A stretch of DNA of 12,802 bases. It comes from Chloroflexota bacterium (lineage in GTDB: Bacteria > Chloroflexota > Ktedonobacteria > Ktedonobacterales > Ktedonobacteraceae). A program made the translations under genes and the position numbers. Positions 6,830 to 12,802 of this stretch are shown here, piece by piece (position 1 is the first letter of the stretch; each line of letters starts with the position of its first letter). The stretch lies in contig VBJK01000118.1 of NCBI GenBank assembly GCA_005879655.1, positions 1 through 12,802 of the forward strand. Direction: 5' to 3'. A model generated the notes under the pieces. That model was not told the DNA's origin, ran no database searches, and saw only the letters and a list, made by a program, of their open reading frames with translations.

Positions 6830-7573
6830 ATGATGAAGCCTATTACGGGCCAATATGAATGTCAGCACAGCTCAGGGGTCGGACTTGATTACTTTACATC
6901 ACGTGTTGATCGCCTGACTATACAGGCAAATGGACGCTTTCTGCTCGTTCAGCAAGACCGTAGCCGTGTCGCCAATGCCGCGCAATCGCTCCTGCGTGGG
7001 GAGCAAGTGACGGCCACAGCAGCCGAGACACGCCGTGAAGGCAACTATACGCAACAGAATAATGTGCTCCTGCTCCATTTTGATGATGGGATACAGGAAC
7101 AGGGTCAGATTGCTTGGAATGGTGAAGGATTTCAGCTAGGTACTAACTTCTTCAAGAAGGTCACTGACTCAACTTTGTTGCCTCCGACGCACCGTATGAA
7201 AAAGGATATGGACGATATTGCGAAAGGATTGAAGATCGCAGGTACTATTGGTGGCATTGCCTTTAAAGCGGCTAAGACCATTCATGAAACGATCCAGGGA
7301 TCGCAAACGCCGGGAACAGCTCAGTCCACGCCTTCAGTTCAGCCTGCCAACAACCAGAATCGGCCCAATGCCCAGATGCAGGCTACACAGGTGCAAGCGG
7401 CAGCGCCGCAGTCCACCCCACCAGAACAATCGCTACCGCCAGTACAATCTCCGGCAACAGCTTCATCGGCAACAGCTCAAGGATACGCAGAAGCGATTTT
7501 TTGCGATCAGTGTGGTGCGCGCTGCCGTCCGGGGAAGCGTTTCTGCAACCAATGTGGAGCGCGGCTCGACTGA
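6830..7573 (+). CDS. Uncharacterised protein with C-terminal zinc ribbon
   Basis: Protein of 247 aa in three parts. Residues 1 to about 115 look beta-rich (GQYECQHSSG, DRLTIQANGRFLLVQQ, NNVLLLHFDDG, GQIAWNGEGFQLG) and match no family I know. About 120-155 is amphipathic helical with a glycine-rich IAGTIGGIAFKAAKT. About 157-220 is a low-complexity Q/P/A/S/T linker. Residues 225-242 form a zinc ribbon with C225-x2-C228 and C239-x2-C242, plus an extra C232. No signal peptide is seen. ATG 6830 follows AAGAAGGTGG with 5 nt spacing; a GTG at 6821 would overlap that site. It is transcribed away from the topoisomerase operon and faces the J-domain gene. The ribbon may bind a protein partner or nucleic acid, and the long linker suggests a tethered module. 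Function is unknown. Confidence 0.85.
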   Translation: MMKPITGQYECQHSSGVGLDYFTSRVDRLTIQANGRFLLVQQDRSRVANAAQSLLRGEQVTATAAETRREGNYTQQNNVLLLHFDDGIQEQGQIAWNGEGFQLGTNFFKKVTDSTLLPPTHRMKKDMDDIAKGLKIAGTIGGIAFKAAKTIHETIQGSQTPGTAQSTPSVQPANNQNRPNAQMQATQVQAAAPQSTPPEQSLPPVQSPATASSATAQGYAEAIFCDQCGARCRPGKRFCNQCGARLD

Positions 7574-7690
7574 TGCAGTATCCTCAGACGGATCGAAAGG
7601 TTAGAGCAAACTTGATGCAGCCATCCACCCTGCCTTCCCTGACGGAGTGATGCTAACCTGACGATGCCTGGCATGTCAATTGATTTTGCA

Positions 7691-7978
7691 CTAGGCACCG
7701 CGCTGCTCCTTCATCAGAAATTCATAAGCCGCAATGATACGCTGCATCTGTCGCTGGTCGCCGCCACGATCAGGATGGTAGCGTTTCGCCAGGGTACGAT
7801 AACGACGTTTAATCTGTTGAGGAGTGGCATTAAGCGGCAATCCCAGCACGGCTAATGCTTGTTGACGTTGTAGAACTCCACGTGCCAGGTTGGCGTCACT
7901 ATGCCATAGCGTCCGTGCACCTACACGCAAGATCTCCCAGAGTAGAGCAGTAAATGATTTTGGCGGCCTTGCGTTCAT
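7691..7978 (-). CDS. Small J-domain (DnaJ-like) protein
   Basis: Probable co-chaperone of 95 aa; J domains stimulate the ATPase of Hsp70/DnaK. The J domain is C-terminal, about residues 38-92: ALAVLGLPLNATPQQIKRRY (helices I-II), then the invariant HPD at 68-70 in KRYHPDRGG, then helix III QRIIAAYEFL. It lacks the G/F region, zinc-finger and substrate-binding domains of full DnaJ, so it is a type III J protein. The first 37 residues are basic and amphipathic. ATG 7978 has GGGAAAGA just upstream. A TTG at 8050 would extend the frame by 24 residues but falls inside a candidate -35 box. It is divergent from the CsbD gene and convergent with the zinc-ribbon gene. The client is unknown. Confidence 0.88.
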   Translation of the reverse strand: MNARPPKSFTALLWEILRVGARTLWHSDANLARGVLQRQQALAVLGLPLNATPQQIKRRYRTLAKRYHPDRGGDQRQMQRIIAAYEFLMKEQRGA

Positions 7979-8021
7979 AAATTCTTTCCCAGCCCAGGTT
8001 GTTTTCTGTCTTACTACTAAT

Positions 8022-8050
8022 ATCGTACTGCCTGCGACAATGAAACGCAA
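8022..8050 (-). promoter_or_regulatory. Candidate promoter of the J-domain gene
   Basis: On the minus strand TTGCGT (8050-8045), 17 nt, then TACGAT (8027-8022). Both boxes are imperfect, but the spacing is exact and it lies about 45 nt before ATG 7978. If real, it rules out the upstream TTG start. Confidence 0.3.
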
Positions 8051-8142
8051 AAGCCCCTTTGCGCGTGAATCTAAAGAGGGGTGAGAGGTATGACACCTCC
8101 AGTTTCATATCACGAACGTTATCGATGAGGAGACACCATTTT

Positions 8143-8361
8143 ATGAATCAACGTCGAACAAACAATCCCAATAATGCAGCAAAAGATCAGGCCGCAGGGA
8201 ATACGCGGCAAGTCAAGGGACGTTTCAAAGAAAGTTGGGGAGCCTTGACGGGCAATCAACGCCTGGAGGCTGAAGGTCGTGCTGATCAGATGGCTGGCGC
8301 GACACAAAATAGAAAAGGACAGTGGAAGTCACGCATTAAAGCTTGGATAGATCGTTTATAA
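8143..8361 (+). CDS. CsbD-family stress protein
   Basis: Small hydrophilic protein of 72 aa, the usual length for CsbD (B. subtilis, sigma-B controlled) and YjbJ of E. coli. Both are abundant stress-induced proteins without a defined biochemical activity. The family core runs from about residue 20 to 60: QVKGRFKESWGALTGNQ, then EAEGRADQMAGATQNRKGQW, with the KGxxKExWGxLT and EGxxDQxxG patterns. There is no membrane segment. ATG 8143 follows GAGGAG by 10 nt. An in-frame extension back to 8059 has no ribosome-binding site and does not resemble the family. It is followed 65 nt later by the BrkB-family gene, possibly in the same transcript. No clear sigma-70 promoter is visible, so control by an alternative sigma factor is possible but not shown. 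Confidence 0.88.
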   Translation: MNQRRTNNPNNAAKDQAAGNTRQVKGRFKESWGALTGNQRLEAEGRADQMAGATQNRKGQWKSRIKAWIDRL

Positions 8362-8381
8362 AAGTAATAGCTAGGCTGAAC

Positions 8382-8396
8382 AGTGCATGATGCACT
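8382..8396. promoter_or_regulatory. Short dyad between csbD-family and BrkB-family genes
   Basis: AGTGCATGATGCACT has 7-bp arms around one central base. It lies 18 nt before the strong AAGGAGG of the BrkB-family gene. It could be an operator; the loop is too short for a normal RNA hairpin and no T run follows. Confidence 0.3.
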
Positions 8397-8426
8397 CTGG
8401 TACTCACACCTGCAAGGAGGCGCGAT

Positions 8427-9701
8427 ATGGCAAGCGAGACACAAAATGTCAGTAATCACGCAAAGAGCAAGTATTTTGGAGTATTTAAACTGGTGGAGAA
8501 TACGGCGAAAACAGTCAAACCTTTAGAGGAATTTTGGACAAAATTCAATAATGACTGGGCCATGAGCTTTGCTGGACTACTGGCCTATAGCTTGCTGACG
8601 GCCATGCTGCCAATCGCCATTGCCATGTTTGGTGTTTTTGGTCTGATCGTGGGTAGCCAGAGTAGTTTTACAAAAAACATTGCTCATCAACTGGCCAACA
8701 TTTTCCCTAGGACGCCGTCAACTTCGGTTTCCGCAGCAGAGGAAGTGATCCATCTCGCTCTTACGCAGTTATCAAACAGTGCAGGATTTCTCCTGCTTAT
8801 GGCAATCCTGCTCGCATTTTTTGGCGGTTCTCGACTTTTCATAGCGATTGAAAATTGTCTTGATATTGTCTATCGCGTGCGACCAAGGACAGCCTTGCGC
8901 CAGAATCTGATGGCTTTCAGTATGTTGCTCCTCTTTATCGTGCTGATACCAATCATGATCTTTGCATCCAGCGCTCCGGCCCTTGTATTGAGTTTCTTAG
9001 GTAATTATCCAATGCTGCAAACTATTCCATTCTGGCATACGATTGCCACCAATGCGGTCATCGTCTACATGGTGGGTATTGTTGGTAGCTTAATTGTAGG
9101 TTTCATCTTATTTGAGTCTATCTATGTTGTCGTCCCTAATCAGCGTATTAGTTGGAGCAACAGTTGGCGCGGAGCAATAGCCGCCGCTGTTGCATTGGAG
9201 CTATTTTTACTGCTATTTCCGCTGTATGCTACCTTTTCGCTAAAAAACTATACCGGGCAAATTGGCTTTGCGGTGGTTATCCTGCTCTTTTTCTACTACT
9301 TTGCGGTGATTTTGATACTGGGGGCAGAAGTGAATGCCTTCTTCTTTGAAGGGATACGCCCACTTCCCAATGATTTTGCCACGTTCGTCAGTACTACGGG
9401 CGGTACACTCAATAGAGATTTTCCAGCTGCGGAGTCATCTTCTCATGTTGATCCTGCTGCCACAGATCGAGCCGTGAGGGCGCATGTTGCAGAGGTCTCA
9501 CAACACGAAGAAAAGAATAAACAAGAGAATGCTGAGCAGCAACAGACCGTGGCTGCTAGCAAGCTCTCTGAAGAGAAAACAAGAACAAAAAAGAGCACGA
9601 GCAAAAGTCCCCAGCAGATGCCAACAGTGCTGGCAGTCGTAATGGGGTCAGCGCTGGCGGTGGTGATAGAATGGCTTCATTTGCGGCATGGCGGGAAGTA
9701 G
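8427..9701 (+). CDS. YihY/BrkB-family inner-membrane protein
   Basis: Integral membrane protein of 424 aa. The family (formerly called ribonuclease BN or virulence factor BrkB) has six membrane helices and no settled function; a transport role has been suggested. Helices are at about 47-75, 118-140, 160-190, 207-234, 250-270 and 280-305. Family features include the DWAMSFAGLLAYSLLTAMLP entry to helix 1, FFGGSRLFIAIENCLDIVY, and the helix-6 end GAEVNAFFFEG. After residue 310 comes a long charged tail rich in E, K and Q (about 345-397), then an extra hydrophobic segment at about 399-416 (VLAVVMGSALAVVIEWL). That would place the tail between two membrane anchors. ATG 8427 has a perfect AAGGAGG 6 nt upstream. 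It is downstream of the CsbD-family gene, and a REP-like hairpin follows its stop within 7 nt. Confidence 0.9.
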   Translation: MASETQNVSNHAKSKYFGVFKLVENTAKTVKPLEEFWTKFNNDWAMSFAGLLAYSLLTAMLPIAIAMFGVFGLIVGSQSSFTKNIAHQLANIFPRTPSTSVSAAEEVIHLALTQLSNSAGFLLLMAILLAFFGGSRLFIAIENCLDIVYRVRPRTALRQNLMAFSMLLLFIVLIPIMIFASSAPALVLSFLGNYPMLQTIPFWHTIATNAVIVYMVGIVGSLIVGFILFESIYVVVPNQRISWSNSWRGAIAAAVALELFLLLFPLYATFSLKNYTGQIGFAVVILLFFYYFAVILILGAEVNAFFFEGIRPLPNDFATFVSTTGGTLNRDFPAAESSSHVDPAATDRAVRAHVAEVSQHEEKNKQENAEQQQTVAASKLSEEKTRTKKSTSKSPQQMPTVLAVVMGSALAVVIEWLHLRHGGK

Positions 9702-9707
9702 TCCAGC

Positions 9708-9741
9708 GGGCACCCATAAAGGATGCCCCTACAATGGTACG
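9708..9741 (-). repeat. REP-like repeat with GTAG plus hairpin (dispersed copy)
   Basis: On the minus strand GTAG (9732-9729) is directly followed by GGGCATCC (9728-9721), loop TTTAT and GGGTGCCC (9715-9708): 8 pairs, one G-T. The 18 bases at 9724-9741 are the exact inverse of 737-754 near the transposase. It begins 6 nt after the BrkB-family stop, a usual REP location between genes, and could stabilise or attenuate the transcript. Confidence 0.75.
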
Positions 9742-9769
9742 TGCGCGGCCTGCGAGGTCTTGCTAGTCG

Positions 9770-9798
9770 TTGCCTATTGGTTAGAGTCTTGCTATACT
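9770..9798 (+). promoter_or_regulatory. Promoter of the ctaG gene
   Basis: TTGCCT at 9770-9775, an exact 17-nt spacer, and TATACT at 9793-9798 preceded by TGC, which is also an extended -10. It lies about 60-70 nt before the ctaG start and just after the REP-like repeat, so ctaG is probably transcribed separately from the BrkB-family gene. Confidence 0.65.
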
Positions 9799-9868
9799 GA
9801 GAGACAGCATAATTACTGCTCACCTCGCTGGTCAATACCGGCCAAATAAGTGAGCGATGGAGTTTTCT

Positions 9869-10711
9869 ATGTTCGGTCTCTCTCTCTCATGGCCCTGGCA
9901 TCCAGGAACGTTCGTCGTCTTGCTTATGCTCGCAATATTGTATCTGATAGGGCTAGGGCGTGTGCGGGCACGTCAGGAGCGTGTAGAGGTATGGCGTATC
10001 ATTGCGTTTTTTGCGGGCCTGTTGATGGCTGCGCTGTTCTTGCTGACACCCATTGATACTATTGCGCGGACTCAGCTTTTCTCGGTGCATATGGCCCAGG
10101 TTGTGACACTGGTGACGCTCTGCGCGCCATTATTGCTCTTTGGCTCTCCGGCGGTATTGTTGCGTCCTCTTGTTGAGCTGCCGCTGATCCGTGCTATCGT
10201 ACGTTTTCTCACATTTCCGCTGACGGCTACTCTGCTCTTTAATATTTCATTTGTCTTTTGGCACCTGCCACTCATCTATGATCGGGTGGTGACAGATCCG
10301 ACGCTCTATAGTGTTGCCGTGCTGAGTATTTTCCTCGCTTCGCTCCTCAACTGGTGGCCATTGATCGGGTCGTTGCATGAGCTACGGCGTATGAGCTATC
10401 CAGTGCAACTGCTCTATGTATTTTTGGATGGTCAGCCGGTGGACATCTACGCGCTGGTATTGGTATTTAGTATGGTGCCGCTGTATGCCAATTCTACTAT
10501 TCCCTCTCAGATTGGTCTCTCGCGCTTCGCTGATCAGGCTGTTGGCGGTGTGCTCTTATTGATACCTGGTCTAGTGGATCTGGCGGTGATGACACCACTC
10601 TTCTTCCGTTGGCTGGGACTGATTGAGCAAAAGGCCAAGCTGGACGATGAGCGACGGCAAGAAGAAATGGCACTGGAGGAAGCATGGGAGGAGGAAGATG
10701 CAGAGGTATAG
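9869..10711 (+). CDS. ctaG: CtaG-type cytochrome c oxidase assembly protein (caa3_CtaG family)
   Basis: Membrane protein of 280 aa; the Bacillus CtaG family is needed for formation of active caa3 oxidase and is thought to assist copper-centre assembly. About seven helices are seen, near 13-30, 43-59, 72-93, 117-135, 146-164, 179-204 and 224-246. Family landmarks are LTPIDTIA after helix 2, the helix-3 histidine in SVHMAQ (H74), WHLPLIYD (H132) and FADQAVGG (D222-Q223). These histidines are the conserved candidate metal ligands. The tail is strongly acidic (EEMALEEAWEEEDAEV). I prefer ATG 9869, with GGAG 6 nt upstream, over ATG 9857, which has only a weak site; the latter adds four residues. 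No oxidase subunit gene is next to it. Its last four codons and stop lie inside the 80-nt hairpin shared with the convergent flippase gene. Confidence 0.88.
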   Translation: MFGLSLSWPWHPGTFVVLLMLAILYLIGLGRVRARQERVEVWRIIAFFAGLLMAALFLLTPIDTIARTQLFSVHMAQVVTLVTLCAPLLLFGSPAVLLRPLVELPLIRAIVRFLTFPLTATLLFNISFVFWHLPLIYDRVVTDPTLYSVAVLSIFLASLLNWWPLIGSLHELRRMSYPVQLLYVFLDGQPVDIYALVLVFSMVPLYANSTIPSQIGLSRFADQAVGGVLLLIPGLVDLAVMTPLFFRWLGLIEQKAKLDDERRQEEMALEEAWEEEDAEV

Positions 10712-10776
10712 ACCCCCACGACCAGGGCAATGCCACAAGGCATTGCCCTGGTCGTGGGGGTCTATACCTCTGCATC
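10697..10776. terminator. 80-nt hairpin with 38-bp perfect arms between convergent genes
   Basis: Positions 10697-10734 and 10739-10776 are exact inverted copies around loop ACAA (10735-10738). The left arm contains the last ctaG codons and its TAG; the right arm contains two bases of the flippase TGA. On the plus strand the hairpin is followed by AC and five T (10779-10783), making a good intrinsic terminator for ctaG. The minus-strand exit (TTCCTCCTCCC) has no T run. The centre, GGGCAATGCCACAAGGCATTGCCC, resembles the REP core GGGCAACCACAAGGGATTGCCC (inverse of 750-771), but no GTAG is present. Confidence 0.8.
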
Positions 10777-12559
10777 ACTTTTTGTGTTTGCGTGCAAAGT
10801 AGAGCAAATACCTTGCAATATTCGGATTCATCCCCTTGATCATATCGATATCATCTTCGTCTAGAGGCTTAATCCATAAGAGTAGCCCAAAACAGAGCAC
10901 AAGGAAGAGAATACCAGAGGCAAAGAGCAGGAGCTGGTTCGAGGGTTGCCACAGCAGGCTGGGTAAGGCAGCCAGCACAAGAGCGAGCAAGAAGCGTAAC
11001 GTAAAGCCCAAAGGGTATTTATGTGGCAGGTCTCGCCAGAGGAAGGCGAGCAGGATAGCACCAGTTAATACCTTGGCAAGACCATCTGCAATTAATGCAC
11101 CAGCAGGTCCCAGTTTGAAATAGCCGATGAGGATCGTGCCCATCACAATCAGCACCAGCATACCCAGCCATTGTCCGAGCACAACCATTTTCGCTTTGCC
11201 TACCACATAGAGTGTAGATTGGTGAATGGTGGTACCGAAGACCCGTACAAAAATGTTGAAGAAGAGGAAGATGGCCAGCAACGGTCCTACCGGGTCGAAT
11301 TTGCTGCCATAGAGTGCGTGGGCAATATTGGATGCATTAAAGAGACAGAAGACCAGGCCAGGAGCGGCTAGCAATGTTTCTACTTTGATAAGCGCTTGCC
11401 AGGAGCGGGAGAGCCGTTCATTGTTATTGCCTACGAAAGCAGAGGCCAGCGCTGAACCAGCAACACCACCGAAGCCAGCAACAAGCAGGAGATTAGCAGC
11501 ATCAGCAAGTTGAAATGAGAGGTTAAAGTAGCCTACATCCACCAGCGAGACAGCGAAAATGCCGAGCATGATAATCGTTGTCTGCTTGAGTAAGGCACCC
11601 GTCACAATGTTGGTTAACCAGGCAGAGATGCCAAGCTTGACTACCGGTCCCAATGGTTGTTTATATTCTGCGCCGCGTTGCCAGAGAAATCGTAAGAGCC
11701 ACAGTGCAAATGCAGCTGCGTTGAATAGCGAAATGATGGCTAACATCCACAGTATGCCGTTAACCCCCCAGTCGAGTTGCACTACCACAATACCAAGTCC
11801 CAGGATCACCAGATTGGTCGCGCTTCCAACGTAGAATACAATCTGCATGCGCATCAACGCAGCACACAGCGCTGTAAGCAAACTGCCAATACTGCTACCA
11901 AAGATATATACGGCAATCGGCGTAACATGCGAAAGTAGCTCTGGGTTGCGTAATCCCGCCGCCATATCGGTAGCTCCCTTGATGCCAGTCAGGCTAAGCA
12001 ATGTGGCGAGCACAGGCAGGCAAAGCAGAATAACGATGACGGATATGACGAGCACAACCAGACGTAAAGCGAGTACACGTCTGATCAAGAAGGCGGCAGA
12101 TGCCTGCCCGTATTCAGCGAAGATGCGAGGTATATAGGTAGTAGTGGCGTCCTCTAGTCCTAGCGAGATAATATAGAGAATAGTATTATACGTCGTGAGC
12201 ACAACGGCAAGGATACCATACTCTTCCTGAGAAACGCGATGGGTAATGACAGCAGTGAGCACATACCATGAGATAAAGAACCAGAGTCCGTAAGCTTGGT
12301 TGAGCAAGTAACTGTTGGGTGTACGCCTCAGTAGTGATTGTGCTGCGGCGTCTCCGCGAGATGTTACAGTTTCTATGGTATTGATGTCTGGTATGATGGG
12401 ATTTTCTTCTGTCAAGATGCTACTAATTTCTGTACTATCCTTTTTCGTATGATTTTCTACTTTCATGCTACTAGGATCTGTCGCTAATGGAAAAACCTTT
12501 TCTTGTGGTCCAGTTTCTATGCGTATAAGCCGTAACGGGCGTAGTATTAATTTTCCCAT
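10775..12559 (-). CDS. Polysaccharide/oligosaccharide flippase (MOP superfamily, Wzx-like)
   Basis: Lipid-linked glycan exporter of 594 aa, with about 12-14 membrane helices from residue 90 to 563. Family-typical segments are YGLWFFISWYVLTAVITHRV (helix 1), EEYGILAVVLTTYNTILYII with a conserved YG, the GLEDATTTYIPRIFAEYG loop, and ADAANLLLVAGFGGVAGSAL in the second half. About 85 hydrophilic N-terminal residues precede helix 1, which is long for Wzx proteins. The start is uncertain: ATG 12559 has only a weak, distant GAAGAG, and TATAAT lies 2 nt before it; Met32 (12466) is an alternative, also without a clear site. A partial membrane-protein gene ends 30 nt upstream on the same strand, suggesting an operon. 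The glycan substrate cannot be inferred. It converges on ctaG. Confidence 0.85.
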   Translation of the reverse strand: MGKLILRPLRLIRIETGPQEKVFPLATDPSSMKVENHTKKDSTEISSILTEENPIIPDINTIETVTSRGDAAAQSLLRRTPNSYLLNQAYGLWFFISWYVLTAVITHRVSQEEYGILAVVLTTYNTILYIISLGLEDATTTYIPRIFAEYGQASAAFLIRRVLALRLVVLVISVIVILLCLPVLATLLSLTGIKGATDMAAGLRNPELLSHVTPIAVYIFGSSIGSLLTALCAALMRMQIVFYVGSATNLVILGLGIVVVQLDWGVNGILWMLAIISLFNAAAFALWLLRFLWQRGAEYKQPLGPVVKLGISAWLTNIVTGALLKQTTIIMLGIFAVSLVDVGYFNLSFQLADAANLLLVAGFGGVAGSALASAFVGNNNERLSRSWQALIKVETLLAAPGLVFCLFNASNIAHALYGSKFDPVGPLLAIFLFFNIFVRVFGTTIHQSTLYVVGKAKMVVLGQWLGMLVLIVMGTILIGYFKLGPAGALIADGLAKVLTGAILLAFLWRDLPHKYPLGFTLRFLLALVLAALPSLLWQPSNQLLLFASGILFLVLCFGLLLWIKPLDEDDIDMIKGMNPNIARYLLYFARKHKK

Positions 12560-12574
12560 ATATTATACTAACTC

Positions 12575-12584
12575 TTCTCGAGAA
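12575..12584. promoter_or_regulatory. Short palindrome in the flippase leader
   Basis: TTCTCGAGAA is a perfect 10-bp palindrome, 16 nt before ATG 12559. On the minus strand it is followed by TATAAT at 12567-12562. It could be part of a promoter-operator, but no good -35 box is found at the right distance, so this is weak. Confidence 0.25.
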
Positions 12585-12589
12585 AAAAT

Positions 12590-12802
12590 TTAACGGAGTT
12601 TGAAGATATGCCGTGCTAACCAGCCAATTCCTCCTAATACTGCGAACATTTCCAGGATACTGGCATTTGCCGTAACATGATCTGCTGAGACCATGTAGAA
12701 AATGCCTACCTTAGATGTAGCGGCTATGAAGAAAAGTCCAAGGGCAATCCATGCTGGTAATGTAGCATAGACGAGTGCTTGTTGCCAATGGTGATTTAAA
12801 AA
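12590..12802 (-). CDS. Partial membrane protein, 3' end of a gene running off the right edge
   Basis: An open frame enters from the window edge and ends at TAA 12592-12590, giving the last 70 residues. It reads HHWQQALVYATLPAWIALG then LFFIAATSKVGIFYMVSADH, and ends in ILEMFAVLGGIGWLARHIF before KLR. Two hydrophobic segments are visible (about residues 8-38 and 48-64), so it is probably the C-terminal part of a multi-helix membrane protein. I do not recognise the family. The stop lies 30 nt before the flippase ATG on the same strand, which suggests one operon and perhaps a role in glycan export or synthesis (inference). The upstream sequence is needed to identify it. Confidence 0.6.
   Translation of the reverse strand, partial: FLNHHWQQALVYATLPAWIALGLFFIAATSKVGIFYMVSADHVTANASILEMFAVLGGIGWLARHIFKLR

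Noticed and set aside
7248..7604. Arginine- and glutamine-rich plus-strand frame overlapping the zinc-ribbon gene
   Set aside because: Composition reflects reading the Q/P/A linker out of frame; no start signal.
7574..7690. Possible terminator between the convergent zinc-ribbon and J-domain genes
   Set aside because: Only an 11-nt ATGCCTGGCAT dyad and a distant 6-bp GGTTAG/CTAACC pair are visible; neither makes a convincing terminator hairpin.
12740..12760. GGGCAATCC-like sequence near the right edge as another REP copy
   Set aside because: It lies within the partial membrane-protein frame, has no pairing partner and no GTAG.

Overview
The window reads like a chromosomal segment of a Ktedonobacteria-type Chloroflexota (inference from gene content and sequence style). 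Supporting this are a remnant of a PD-(D/E)XK 'Rpn/transposase-like' family that I recall as expanded in that group, with the typical KGREEGREEG tail, a RAYT transposase with REP-like GTAG hairpins, and a small zinc-ribbon protein with a long Q/P/A linker. GC content looks moderate (about half). No tRNA, rRNA, CRISPR array, prophage or obvious defence island is visible.

Left part (1-1990) is accessory DNA. A REP-associated tyrosine transposase (RAYT) lies on the minus strand at 67-555. Upstream of it is a cluster of three hairpin repeats (683-832), one carrying the GTAG tetranucleotide directly 5' of the stem that is the hallmark of RAYT substrates. A G-rich, C-poor stretch without a convincing gene follows, then a decayed PD-(D/E)XK-type gene (1271-1865) whose two conserved ends are joined by an internal deletion and a frameshift.

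The centre (1991-6568, minus strand) is a two-gene type IIA topoisomerase operon, B subunit first and A subunit 3 nt behind it, driven by a near-consensus promoter. The A subunit lacks a canonical GyrA box and has an unusual quinolone-pocket motif, so gyrase versus topoisomerase IV cannot be decided from sequence alone. Transcribed away from it, behind an extended -10 promoter, is a 247-aa protein of unknown function with a C-terminal zinc ribbon.

The right part holds a small J-domain protein (minus), then a plus-strand set: a CsbD-family stress protein, a YihY/BrkB-family membrane protein, and a CtaG-type cytochrome oxidase assembly protein with its own promoter. A second GTAG-hairpin repeat sits just after the BrkB gene. 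CtaG converges on a polysaccharide flippase gene (minus). Their 3' ends meet in an 80-nt hairpin with 38-bp perfect arms that includes the ctaG stop and most of the flippase stop, and whose core resembles the REP repeats. A partial membrane-protein gene, 30 nt upstream of the flippase and probably in its operon, runs off the right edge.

The most notable observation is the RAYT plus dispersed GTAG-hairpin family, with copies at gene ends and a related core inside the very long perfect palindrome. I see no other clearly new multi-gene system.
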